64,000 nucleotides of DNA from Tunturiibacter gelidiferens (GTDB taxonomy: Bacteria > Acidobacteriota > Terriglobia > Terriglobales > Acidobacteriaceae), in the NCBI RefSeq assembly GCF_013410115.1, contig NZ_JACCCV010000001.1, forward strand, positions 1,860,001-1,924,000, read 5' to 3'. This document shows, piece after piece, positions 9,089 through 17,686 of this stretch. Under the pieces are notes generated by a model. The model made no database searches. It was given only the letters and a program-made list of their open reading frames with translations, and was not told the DNA's origin. Made by a program: the position numbers and the translations under genes. Position 1 is the stretch's first letter, and the number at the start of each line of letters is the position of its first letter.

Positions 9089-9643
9089 TTAGTTGGGCAT
9101 GAGGACGGTGTCGATGACGTGGATGACGCCGTTCGACTGGAAGACATCGGCTGTGGTGATGGTGGCCATGCCGCCCTTGGCATCGGTCAGCATGATGTTG
9201 CCGCCGGACATGGTGGCTGTGAGATCTTCGCCCTGAACGGTCTTAAGAGTAGCTTTGCCGCCGCCCTTCTGGATCATCTTTGCGAGTTCCTTCGAGGAGA
9301 TCTTGCCGGCTACTACGTGGTAGGTGAGGATTTTGTCCAGAGTGTCTTTGCTCTCGGGCTTGACGAGGGTGTCGACGGTGCCTGCGGGAAGTTTTGCGAA
9401 GGCATCATCGGTTGGTGCGAAGACGGTGAAGGGCCCGGGGCTGTTGAGCGTATCGACCAGGCCGCCGGCCTTGACGGCAGCGACGAGGGTCTTGTGGATG
9501 GGTGAGTTGACGGCGTTCTCGACGATGGTCTTGGTGGGGTACATCGCAGCTCCGCCGACTTCAGGGTCCTTCTGGGCGTGTGCGGTAACTGAGGTGATGG
9601 CCAGAGCGGCGACTGCAACGGTTGCGAGGAAGGTCTTCTTCAT
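9089..9643 (-). CDS. secreted fasciclin (FAS1) domain protein
   Basis: This 184-residue protein has a signal peptide (MKKTFLATVAVAALAITSVTAHAQ) and a single FAS1 domain over about residues 35-183. The H1 box TVFAPTDDAFAKLP and the YH motif with H2 (ILTYHVVAGKI...NGVIHVIDTVLMP) are both visible. FAS1 proteins act in surface adhesion. In bacteria, short secreted single-domain forms are common, and their ligands are mostly unknown. The gene is monocistronic with its own strong terminator. Confidence 0.94.
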   Translation of the reverse strand: MKKTFLATVAVAALAITSVTAHAQKDPEVGGAAMYPTKTIVENAVNSPIHKTLVAAVKAGGLVDTLNSPGPFTVFAPTDDAFAKLPAGTVDTLVKPESKDTLDKILTYHVVAGKISSKELAKMIQKGGGKATLKTVQGEDLTATMSGGNIMLTDAKGGMATITTADVFQSNGVIHVIDTVLMPN

Positions 9644-9900
9644 TGTCGTTATCCTTTATCGTTCCAGATCATTTAGAAGTTGGTTCCCTGCAGGGGCACT
9701 CATAAGCATCTACGTCTGCTTGCGGGGACTGGATTGGTCTAATTTCCATCATGCTCGTGATATGCCGTCTGAAGAGAGAGCGTTGCGACGTCGGTTGTGT
9801 GCGCCTAACGGTTAGCGAGAAGATGTTGATGCGGTGAAGATGTGCATCACACGAAGGGGGCGTTGACAATTCCATTGAGTCCTCGTCAACTGAAGGTCTG

Positions 9901-10431
9901 ATGATGCTGAAAGAACCGATAAGTAGCCGCGAGTTGATACAGGCACCGGAGCAGGGGGATCACCCGGCCGGTGCTCACGATCGCGGTTTGTTGCTGATCG
10001 GGCTTTTCAAGCTGGCCAAGGCGATCTTCTTCTTCTGTATCGGTGCGGGTGCGGTTCACCTGCTGCATAAAGATGTTGGTGATGAGGTGACGCGGCTGGC
10101 TCTGAAGTTGAGGTTTGACCCTGAAAGCCGGCTGGTTGCTTTGTTGCTGCACAAGGCTGACCTGATCGATGCTCATCGGTTGAGACAGATCAGTGTGGGG
10201 ACGTTCGGATATTCCGCGTTGGCTTTGACGGAGGGGATCGGACTGCTTCTCGAAAAGGTTTGGGCTGAGTATCTGACGCTGATTCTGACGGTGTCTTTTC
10301 TGCCGTGGGAGCTGTATGAGCTGATCCGGAAGCCGGACTGGTCTCGTTTGAGCCTGCTGGTCATCAATCTGGCAGTGCTTGCGTACCTGATCTGGCTATT
10401 GCGCCGGAAGAACTTATTGGGAAAGCGTTAG
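9901..10431 (+). CDS. DUF2127-type integral membrane protein
   Basis: This 176-residue protein has four hydrophobic segments: GLLLIGLFKLAKAIFFFCIGAGAV near 30, FGYSALALTEGIGLLLEKVWAEYL near 100, LILTVSFLPWELYELI near 125 and SLLVINLAVLAYLIWLL near 148. The opening 'DRGLLLIGLFKLAKA' and 'EGIGL...WAEYLT...PWELYEL' blocks match the DUF2127 family, which has no established function. The gene is divergent from the fasciclin gene across 257 bp in which I see no distinct regulatory site. Confidence 0.75.
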   Translation: MMLKEPISSRELIQAPEQGDHPAGAHDRGLLLIGLFKLAKAIFFFCIGAGAVHLLHKDVGDEVTRLALKLRFDPESRLVALLLHKADLIDAHRLRQISVGTFGYSALALTEGIGLLLEKVWAEYLTLILTVSFLPWELYELIRKPDWSRLSLLVINLAVLAYLIWLLRRKNLLGKR

Positions 10432-10634
10432 CTCCCACCCCCGTCGATCGCCAAACTCCAACGGCTCTGAATTGCCGCCGAATACGGAAAGAGGATGCGC
10501 GCGAACAAACGGAGGTACCCTGGGCGAAGTGCTCAGGCCCTGTCCTCGCTATGGGATGGAGTTGGGGCGAGAGATCTGCGCATACACTCGCCTACCTGTA
10601 AACCATCGTAAATACAGCGTGTTAGGCTTCTGAA

Positions 10635-11240
10635 ATGCCGAGTGGTTCTGCACGCGATCGACGTAAATATAAGAGACTCCGCAAACAGTTGGGCATAGAC
10701 GTCGCTGCTGACATAAAAAAGACGACTGCGCCCGTTCAGCTTGTCGAGAAGAAAAAGTGGAATCTGTGGGCGATCTTTTTGGGTGTGATCGCTGTGATCG
10801 GGTTCATCGCAGAGATTCCATCCATTCGATATAACTTGCAGCCGCATTTTCAGCTGGAAACGTTACAGCCTGTGGACAAAGACAATATGTACAACTTCGA
10901 CCACTTACTACTCAAAAACACTGGAATTCTAGACATTTCCAACGCCGAGGTAAAGTGTGAACCGCTCATCAATGACACTGCAAGTCATATTTTTATAAGC
11001 GATCTCGTTGTCGGATCGCCTCCCATTCCGCTATTGGAAGCTGGCGGGGCAGGAGCGACTATTCCTTGTTTTTTTCTACAGGATCGACATCCCTTTCCCC
11101 AGGATTCTCAGATGAAGATCACAGTGCACATGAAGGGTACTTATGGGTTCAGCGTGTTCAGAAAACACTTCGATAAAGATTTCCATTATCTTTCGACTGC
11201 AAACTCTGAGGGCCGTTTGATCTATCACGAACAACCGTAG
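10635..11240 (+). CDS. hypothetical single-span membrane protein
   Basis: This 201-residue protein is not recognised. It has a basic cytoplasmic N-terminus (RDRRKYKRLRKQ), one membrane segment near residues 42-61 (LWAIFLGVIAVIGFIAEI) and an extracytoplasmic C-terminal domain. Its codon use is visibly more AT-rich (TTA, ATA, AAT codons) than the neighbouring genes, which suggests recent acquisition. It lies just upstream of the dcw cluster but is separated from mraZ by 338 bp. Confidence 0.6.
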   Translation: MPSGSARDRRKYKRLRKQLGIDVAADIKKTTAPVQLVEKKKWNLWAIFLGVIAVIGFIAEIPSIRYNLQPHFQLETLQPVDKDNMYNFDHLLLKNTGILDISNAEVKCEPLINDTASHIFISDLVVGSPPIPLLEAGGAGATIPCFFLQDRHPFPQDSQMKITVHMKGTYGFSVFRKHFDKDFHYLSTANSEGRLIYHEQP

Positions 11241-11578
11241 ATGGCGGCTGAGGCTATTTTCGCTTTTATTTCGCTTATCAGATCGATTCACGCTCTGCAA
11301 GTAACGGAGATGGCATGAATCACCAGAGCCAACACTACAGCTAGCGGTTACCTCTTCGGTACACACAAGTAGCTGAGTTTTCCACATTCCAATATGGGAA
11401 ATGCACAGAAGTTGTACAAATTAGTCCTTTACAGGGCTGGGTAGCTCGGCGATGCTGGTGGAGCGAAGTAGAAGATTTTGGAGTTTGGTGGACCAAACTA
11501 GGTTCCCTGGCAACAAAATTCTACGATGCGGAGCAGGTTTTGAACCAAAGATGAGGCGAGAGAGGTATCGAGGTCGTT
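11241..11578. other. intergenic region upstream of the dcw cluster
   Basis: This 338-bp spacer must hold the promoter of mraZ. I looked for the MraZ operator (three or more TGGG-type repeats at 10-bp spacing) and saw only scattered TGG triplets between 11450 and 11510, not a clear array. No sigma-70 boxes are convincing. Confidence 0.4.
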
Positions 11579-12040
11579 ATGTTTCGGGGAAATCACCCAA
11601 CACGCGTTGATGAGAAAGGGAGACTTAAACTCCCTGCCGAGTTCAAGCGCCGTGTGGATGAGCTGTACGGACCCGAGTTCTACATAACGAGCATGGATGG
11701 GAAGCGGGCGCAGGTTTATCCGCTGAAGGAGTGGGAGCAGATCGAGGCGTCGCTGTCGAAGATGTCCCCGATGGATCCGGTACGAAAGAAGTTTCAGGAT
11801 GTGACGAACTTCTATGGGCAGATGGCCGAGATGGATGCACAGGGCCGGGTGCTGATTCCGCAGAAGCTGCGGGAGTTGGCGAAGGTGACGGGCGAGGTGA
11901 ATGTTCTGGGGTCGCAGACGTTGTTGGAAGTTGTAAATGCAGAGATGTTCGACGCCGAGATGAAGAAGGCCAGTGGAGCTGTTGAGCTGACAGATGTGGA
12001 TCTGATGGCGTTCGCAGAGAAGACCAAGGTTGTTGCTTAG
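11579..12040 (+). CDS. mraZ: MraZ transcriptional regulator
   Basis: This 153-residue protein is the first gene of the dcw cluster. It contains the paired SpoVT/AbrB-like domains of MraZ: MFRGNHPTRVDEKGRLKLPAEFKR at the N-terminus and MDAQGRVLIPQKLRELAKV near residue 82. MraZ forms ring-shaped oligomers that bind repeats in front of its own gene and represses (or in some species activates) the operon. The gene is followed 46 bp later by rsmH. Length matches the family (about 145-155). Confidence 0.96.
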   Translation: MFRGNHPTRVDEKGRLKLPAEFKRRVDELYGPEFYITSMDGKRAQVYPLKEWEQIEASLSKMSPMDPVRKKFQDVTNFYGQMAEMDAQGRVLIPQKLRELAKVTGEVNVLGSQTLLEVVNAEMFDAEMKKASGAVELTDVDLMAFAEKTKVVA

Positions 12041-12086
12041 TAGTAGCAGGTTGGCCCCCAGGGGCAGCACAGAAGGCGGGTGACAG

Positions 12087-12980
12087 ATGAAGAGTCCGCA
12101 ACATGTGCCGGTTCTTTTAGAAGAAGTTTTGGAGTATTTGAATGTGCGGCCGGGCGGCGTGGTGGTTGACGCGACGTTGGGTCTGGCGGGGCACTCTTCG
12201 GAGATTGCGAAGAGGCTGGGCGGCAAGGGCAAGTTGATTGGCTTTGACCGTGACCCGGAGGCGATGGAGATGGCTAAGGCAAGGCTTGAGGTTTTACGGG
12301 CTGAGCTTGGTGAGGAGATGCCGGAGGTGGTGTTCGAGCCGAGGGCGTTTTCGGAGGCTTCGAGCCTGATTGAAGCGGGGAGCCTGGATGGATTGCTCGC
12401 TGACTTTGGCGTGAGCAGCCTGCAGCTGGACGAGGCGCACAGAGGATTTAGTTTTCGGACCGACGGACCACTAGACATGCGGATGGATACGCGCAGTGGG
12501 GAGACGGCCGAGCAAGTGGTAAATCAGGAAGACGAAAACGAACTCGCCGACCTGATTTACGAATTCGGAGAGGAAAGGAGGTCGCGGAGAATCGCCAGAG
12601 CCATTGTTAGGGCCCGGCCGATTACGACTACAGCAGAATTGGCTCGAATCGTATCGGCCGAGGCCCCACCAATGAAAGGCGAGAAGATTCATCCGGCTAC
12701 CAGGACCTTTCAAGCACTCCGGATTCGAGTGAATAACGAGTTGGGAGAGATTCAATCGCTGCTGAAGAGCGCGGGGTCTCTGTTGAAGCCGGGCGGAAGG
12801 CTGGTGTTGATCAGCTTCCACTCTTTGGAGGACCGGCTGGTGAAGGATGCGTTCAAGGCTGCGAAGGACGCGAAGATATTTGAGGTTTTGACGAAGAAGC
12901 CGGTTGTGGCGGCTGAGCAGGAACAGATGAGGAATCCGCGGTCGCGTAGTGCGAAGTTGAGGGCCGCAGAAAAAATTTAG
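12087..12980 (+). CDS. rsmH: 16S rRNA (cytosine-1402-N4)-methyltransferase
   Basis: This 297-residue SAM-dependent methyltransferase (MraW) acts on C1402 in the ribosomal P site. Motifs seen are HVPVLLEEVLEYL, the SAM-binding block VVDATLGLAGHS (usually GxGGHS, so the second Gly is Ala here), DGLLADFGVSSLQLD, RGFSFRTDGPLDMRM, and the C-terminal ISFHSLEDRLVKDAF...NPRSRSAKLR. It lies between mraZ and ftsL, the usual place. A 214-bp gap with inverted repeats follows it. Confidence 0.96.
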   Translation: MKSPQHVPVLLEEVLEYLNVRPGGVVVDATLGLAGHSSEIAKRLGGKGKLIGFDRDPEAMEMAKARLEVLRAELGEEMPEVVFEPRAFSEASSLIEAGSLDGLLADFGVSSLQLDEAHRGFSFRTDGPLDMRMDTRSGETAEQVVNQEDENELADLIYEFGEERRSRRIARAIVRARPITTTAELARIVSAEAPPMKGEKIHPATRTFQALRIRVNNELGEIQSLLKSAGSLLKPGGRLVLISFHSLEDRLVKDAFKAAKDAKIFEVLTKKPVVAAEQEQMRNPRSRSAKLRAAEKI

Positions 12981-12988
12981 GTACAAGA

Positions 12989-13123
12989 TTCTCTATTGCA
13001 CAAAAAATGGTGCAGTCTATAGATAGAGAAAACATGTGATCGGGCCGGGGTTGTCCCACCTTCTTTCAGGCGAAAGACAACTCTGCAACAAAAAGTCCCT
13101 TCCTCCATAGCGATCCCGGCCCG
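12989..13123 (+). ncRNA. candidate structured RNA or leader between rsmH and ftsL
   Basis: Several inverted repeats nest in this spacer. The first hairpin pairs TTCTCTAT (12989-12996) with ATAGAGAA (13023-13030), enclosing TGCAC/GTGCA (12997-13001/13010-13014). The second element is closed by CGGGCCGGG (13041-13049) with CCCGGCCCG (13115-13123) and contains GTTG/CAAC and TCTTTC-AGGC-GAAAGA (13062-13077). No coding frame explains this. I do not recognise a known riboswitch or RNA family; whether it is transcribed separately or as an operon leader for ftsL is unknown. Confidence 0.45.
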
Positions 13124-13194
13124 GTTCGTACGTTGAGGAGAGTGGCAAAAGATTTTGGGCTCAGGATTTAGCGGCGGGTTGAGAGAGGTGCAGG

Positions 13195-13719
13195 ATGGCA
13201 GCTTCGGCGATGGCGGGACAACAGTTAGAGATGCTAGGGTCGCGGGCGCAGAGCCGTGCGGAGTCGCTGACGGCGCGGAATCGTGAGCTGTATGAGACGC
13301 AACGGCGTGCTCGGCGTGGACCTACGCCCGAGGTCTTCTTTACGAAGCACATCGACAACAGCCGCATTGTGAAGGCGGACGATCCGGAGCGGCGGCGTGA
13401 GATGCGCACGTTTACTGCAGTGATGAGTGTGTTGTTTGTGCTGGTGATGGTTTATGTCTGGCAGCACTTTTCGGCGATTGAGATTGGTTATCACGTCGAG
13501 GCCCAGAAGGCACAGGTGGAGCAGTTGCGGGAGGAGAATAGGCAACTGCGGTTGAATGAGGCGCAGTTGACGGATCCTGGCCGGATCGACAGGATTGCCA
13601 AGCAGCTTGGTTTGGGCGAGCCTCAGCCCGGACAGGTGGTGCGGCCTGAGGGCGGCGGAGATCCGAATGCTCCAGTGCTGGCGCAGGCTAGTGCTCCGGC
13701 GATGCAGATTGCGCAGTAG
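13195..13719 (+). CDS. ftsL: cell division protein FtsL (divergent)
   Basis: This 174-residue bitopic protein has a long cytoplasmic N-terminus (~70 residues), one membrane segment near 70-92 (FTAVMSVLFVLVMVYVWQHF), a periplasmic coiled coil near 98-125 (AQKAQVEQLREENRQLRLNEAQL) and the LTDPGRIDRIAKQLGL motif typical of FtsL/DivIC ends. It should form the FtsQLB-type complex that activates FtsWI. Position between rsmH and ftsI supports the name. The N-terminal tail is longer than in E. coli FtsL. Confidence 0.82.
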   Translation: MAASAMAGQQLEMLGSRAQSRAESLTARNRELYETQRRARRGPTPEVFFTKHIDNSRIVKADDPERRREMRTFTAVMSVLFVLVMVYVWQHFSAIEIGYHVEAQKAQVEQLREENRQLRLNEAQLTDPGRIDRIAKQLGLGEPQPGQVVRPEGGGDPNAPVLAQASAPAMQIAQ

Positions 13720-13803
13720 CGGATTGTCGGCAGTGTGTTCGAGTTTGTAGAACGTCTGACGGTGAGGGATCGGGAAGTACATTAACGATAAAGCAGGGAT
13801 GAG

Positions 13804-16146
13804 ATGAACAAAGCGCCACGGCAGACGTTGACCGCTCCAATACGGAGGATCCGTTTCGCTTATGTGGCGCTGTTTTTTTGCGCCTGGACGTCGCTGATCG
13901 CGGTACGGCTGGGATGGCTTCAGGTGGTGCGGCACTCGGACTTTGTGCATCGGGCGGCGCTGCAGCAACAGAGGACGTTCGAGGTGGCTCCGCGGCGGGG
14001 GATGCTGTATGACCGCAATCTGCGGGAGCTTGCCGTGACGGTGCAGGTGGATAGTGTGTATGCGGTGCCGTCGGAGCTTGGGGATAATCGTGCGAGCGCG
14101 GCGGAGATACTGGCAGAGATTGTGCACGCGGATCCGAGAGACAACTTTACATCGCAGCAGCAGATGCTGGCGCGATTCAATGCTTCGAAGAACTTTGCGT
14201 GGGTGGCGAGGAAGGTCGATCCCGGTATTGTCGACCGCTTGCGCGAGTTGAATTTGAAGGGCGTGTACTTTCAGAAGGAGTTCAAACGGTTCTATCCGAA
14301 TAATGACCTGGCTGCACAGGTGTTGGGATATGTGGGTACCGACGATATTGGACTGGGTGGTTTGGAGCGGCAGTTCGACGAGGATATGCACGGGGAGCCT
14401 GGGCATATGCTGACTGCGCTTGATGCGAAGCGACATGTGTTGGGCAGTGAAGAGAACCAGCCGATGCCGGGTGAGAATCTTGTGCTGTCGATCGACGCGA
14501 ATATTCAGTACATGGCGGAGCGGGCGCTCGATGCACAGGTGGAGAAGGTGAAGGCTTTGCATGGGACGGTGGTGGTGCAGGACCCGCACACGGGGCAGGT
14601 TCTGGCGTTGGCGGTGTCTCCGCGGTTCAATCCGAACGACCAGAAACACATGGACTCAAGCGTGTTGACGAACCTGGCGGTGAGCGATGTGTATGAGCCG
14701 GGATCGACGTTCAAGCTGGTGACTTACTCGGCTGCGATCGATGCGGCGGGGGTGCAGCCTACGGACATTGTGGATTGTCAGGGTGGCGCGATGACGATGT
14801 ACGGTCGCACGCTGCATGACGACAGGAGCGATCACTTTGGGCGGGTGACGGTGCAATATGCGCTGGAGCACTCGAGCGACGTCGGCGCGGCGAAGATGGC
14901 GTTGAAGCTGGGGAATCAGAAGTTTTATGACTATATGAGGGCCTTTGGATTTGGGGATCGCTCGGGGATCGAACTGCCGAGTGAGACACGTGGCCTGCTG
15001 CGGAATCCGAGGAAGTGGGGAGCGACGAGCATCCTGTCGATTGCGATTGGGCAGGAGGTGGGCGTGACGCCGGTGCAGCTTGTAACGATGGTGAGCACAA
15101 TTGCAAATGGCGGAGTTTATATGCCTCCGCATGTGCTGCTGCAGTCGACCGATGAGATGAAGGGCGATCCGCGGTTGAAGCCTGCGGCGTTCCGGCCTTC
15201 GAATGGACTGCCCTCGACGCTGCCCGATGGCGCGCATCGGGTGATTACAGAGATGACCTCGGCGAAGATGCGGATGATGATGCAGGGCATTGTGACCGAG
15301 GGCACGGGGCGGCAGGCGGCGCTGAACGGTTATAGCTCGGGTGGTAAGACGGGCACAGCGCAGAAGATTGATCCGGCGACGCACACCTACTCGCATACGA
15401 AGTTGGTGGCGAGTTTTGCGGGCTTCGCGCCGGTGAGCAATCCTGCGATCTCGGTTGCGGTCGTAATCGACACTCCGACGGCGGGTAGCGAGGTGCAGCA
15501 CTACGGCGGTGCGGCGAGTGCGCCGGTGTTTGCTGAGGTGGCGCAACAGGTATTGGAGTATCTGGGTGTTCCGCATGATCAGCCGTTGAAGACGAAGAAA
15601 GAGTTGACGGTGGCGGCGAAGACGGAGGAGGCCGGGGATGCGCCAAGCGAAAACACGGCCGATCTGAATGCGATGTTCGATGATGTGAATAGCTTGCCAG
15701 CGGATGATCCGCTGCGCGCGCCGCAGTCGAACGCTGCGCCTGCTGAGGTTGCGGCGATCGAGAAACCGGTTGCAGTTACGCAGAAGGCGCCTGCTAACGG
15801 GAAGACTTCAGGGATTTTGGATATGTTGCCGGCGAAGGTTGTGGCGGCGTTTCATGGGGGCGATGGTACTGGCTCGGCGGCACCTGATGCGTCTGCGCAA
15901 ACGATGCCGCAGAAGGCTGCGCCTGCCGTTGAGGCAAAAGAGAAGGGCGCGGTGGTTGTGGATGCGGGGCTGCGTGTGCCAGTGCCTTCGTTCGAGGGAT
16001 CGGGGCTGCGGGGTGTAGTGGAGCGGGCGGATTCGGCGGGTTTGCGGGTACAGGCTGTCGGGAGCGGTTTGGCTAGAGAGCAGGTGCCGGCGGCGGGCAC
16101 GATGGTGCCGGCTGGGACTGAGATCGTGGTGCGGTTCAGTCGATGA
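13804..16146 (+). CDS. ftsI: division transpeptidase FtsI (PBP3) with C-terminal PASTA domain
   Basis: This 780-residue class B penicillin-binding protein crosslinks septal peptidoglycan. It has an N-terminal membrane anchor (about 17-36), a pedestal domain (MLYDRNLRELAVTVQVDSVYAVPSEL) and a transpeptidase domain with nucleophile motif STFK (S301, K304) and KTGT (K515). The second motif, normally SxN, reads SSD at 357-359. After about residue 610 comes an Ala/Pro-rich linker of ~100 residues and a PASTA domain (about 718-780, VPSFEGSGLRGVVERADSAG). It is larger than proteobacterial FtsI (~590) because of this tail. It precedes murE by 46 bp. Confidence 0.93.
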   Translation: MNKAPRQTLTAPIRRIRFAYVALFFCAWTSLIAVRLGWLQVVRHSDFVHRAALQQQRTFEVAPRRGMLYDRNLRELAVTVQVDSVYAVPSELGDNRASAAEILAEIVHADPRDNFTSQQQMLARFNASKNFAWVARKVDPGIVDRLRELNLKGVYFQKEFKRFYPNNDLAAQVLGYVGTDDIGLGGLERQFDEDMHGEPGHMLTALDAKRHVLGSEENQPMPGENLVLSIDANIQYMAERALDAQVEKVKALHGTVVVQDPHTGQVLALAVSPRFNPNDQKHMDSSVLTNLAVSDVYEPGSTFKLVTYSAAIDAAGVQPTDIVDCQGGAMTMYGRTLHDDRSDHFGRVTVQYALEHSSDVGAAKMALKLGNQKFYDYMRAFGFGDRSGIELPSETRGLLRNPRKWGATSILSIAIGQEVGVTPVQLVTMVSTIANGGVYMPPHVLLQSTDEMKGDPRLKPAAFRPSNGLPSTLPDGAHRVITEMTSAKMRMMMQGIVTEGTGRQAALNGYSSGGKTGTAQKIDPATHTYSHTKLVASFAGFAPVSNPAISVAVVIDTPTAGSEVQHYGGAASAPVFAEVAQQVLEYLGVPHDQPLKTKKELTVAAKTEEAGDAPSENTADLNAMFDDVNSLPADDPLRAPQSNAAPAEVAAIEKPVAVTQKAPANGKTSGILDMLPAKVVAAFHGGDGTGSAAPDASAQTMPQKAAPAVEAKEKGAVVVDAGLRVPVPSFEGSGLRGVVERADSAGLRVQAVGSGLAREQVPAAGTMVPAGTEIVVRFSR

Positions 16147-16192
16147 TGGTTTTGTGCTGTGACAGATGCGGGTTCTCGGCTAGCATCCCTCT

Positions 16193-17686
16193 ATGAATTG
16201 GAAGACTGTTTGCGACGGCCTTAGTGCCGTGGAACGCTTTTGTGCTGCGGTAGAGGTTTCGGGGGTGGAGTATGACTCTCGACGGATGGGGCGCGGTGAT
16301 GTGTTTGTCGCGATGCGGGGTGAGGCGACGGATGGAAATCGTTATATAGAGGCCGCTATCGCGAAGGGGGCGATGGCCGTGGTTACGGACTCTCGCGAGG
16401 CTTACGAAAAGCTGCGTCGAGAGCATGCAGGCGTTGGGGCGGCTTTGGTGGAGCGAGGACGGCGGGCGCTGGCAGAGGTCAGTGCTGCGGTGATGGGACA
16501 TCCGGAGCGTGGTCTTGCGTTGAGTGGGGTGACCGGAACGAATGGGAAGACAACGACGGCATTTTTACTGGAGGCGATGCTTCGGAGTGTGGGGCGGACG
16601 TGCGTGTTGATTGGGACAATTGAGACGCATGTTGGAGATGAGGTGCGGGTTTCGCCGCATACTACGCCGGAGTCACGGGATGTGCTGGAGATTTTTGCGG
16701 ATGGGGTGAAGGCTGGTGCTACAGAAGCCGTGATGGAGATGTCGTCTCATGCGCTGGAGCAGGAGCGAGTCTGGGGGTTGCCGGTAGACGTCGCGATGTT
16801 TACCAATCTGACCCAGGACCATCTGGATTATCACGGGACGATGGAGAAGTACTTCGCAGCGAAGGCGCGATTGTTTGAGGGAGTTGGGTCGCCGGCGCCG
16901 CGAGTCGCTGTGATCAATGGCGATGATAGCTATGGGAGGCGCCTCATCGCGGCGAATCGGCAGTCTCAGATGATGGGATATGGGTTGGAGCCGTTGAGCG
17001 GAGACTATCGGGCGGAGGACATCAAGCTGCAAGCGGGCGAGACGCGATTTATCTTCAAGACGCCGAATGGGGATGCGCTGATGAGGTCTTCGCTGACGGG
17101 AAGGGTGAATGTATACAACCTGCTGGCTGCATCTTGTGCTGCGCTGGCCAGAGGAATGACTCTCGAAGAGGTCGTGGCAGGAGCGGCTTCGGGAGCGCAG
17201 GTGCCGGGCCGCTTTGAGGTGGTGCCTTCTTCCAATGACATGACGGTGGTGGTGGACTATGCGCATACCGATGATGCTCTGCGGAATTTGATCTCGCTGG
17301 CGCGGGAGTTAGTGAAGGAACGCAGTGGCAGGGTGATTACTCTGTTTGGTTGTGGCGGAGATCGAGATAAGACGAAACGCCCGCGGATGGGCCGGGCGGC
17401 GGGGAAGGGAAGCGACCTCGTTGTGCTTACGAGCGATAACCCACGTAGTGAAGATCCGATGGAGATTATCAACGAGGCTCTGGCTGGAGTTCGGGAGACA
17501 GCGACGAGGTGCATAGTAGAACAGGATCGAGCCGCGGCGATCGAGATTGCGATTCGTGCGGCGAAGGCTGGAGACATTGTTTTGATCGCGGGTAAGGGCC
17601 ATGAGAAGGTGCAGATCCTGCGAGAGGGAACGGTGCCGTTCGATGATGTGGCTGTAGCTGCTGGAGTTTTGAGGGAGATCGCGTGA
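16193..17686 (+). CDS. murE: UDP-MurNAc-tripeptide synthetase (meso-DAP adding)
   Basis: This 497-residue Mur ligase adds the third amino acid to UDP-MurNAc-L-Ala-D-Glu. It shows the ATP-binding loop GVTGTNGKTTTA (about 112-123), the central domain block FTNLTQDHLDYHGTMEKYFAAKARLF and the C-terminal specificity motif DNPR in TSDNPRSEDP, which marks meso-diaminopimelate enzymes. The wall is therefore inferred to be the Gram-negative DAP type. Its TGA shares bases with the GTG start of murF. Confidence 0.96.
   Translation: MNWKTVCDGLSAVERFCAAVEVSGVEYDSRRMGRGDVFVAMRGEATDGNRYIEAAIAKGAMAVVTDSREAYEKLRREHAGVGAALVERGRRALAEVSAAVMGHPERGLALSGVTGTNGKTTTAFLLEAMLRSVGRTCVLIGTIETHVGDEVRVSPHTTPESRDVLEIFADGVKAGATEAVMEMSSHALEQERVWGLPVDVAMFTNLTQDHLDYHGTMEKYFAAKARLFEGVGSPAPRVAVINGDDSYGRRLIAANRQSQMMGYGLEPLSGDYRAEDIKLQAGETRFIFKTPNGDALMRSSLTGRVNVYNLLAASCAALARGMTLEEVVAGAASGAQVPGRFEVVPSSNDMTVVVDYAHTDDALRNLISLARELVKERSGRVITLFGCGGDRDKTKRPRMGRAAGKGSDLVVLTSDNPRSEDPMEIINEALAGVRETATRCIVEQDRAAAIEIAIRAAKAGDIVLIAGKGHEKVQILREGTVPFDDVAVAAGVLREIA

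Noticed and set aside
11400..11578. MraZ-binding repeat array before mraZ
   Set aside because: I looked for TGGG-type repeats at regular 10-bp spacing and found only irregular TGG triplets.
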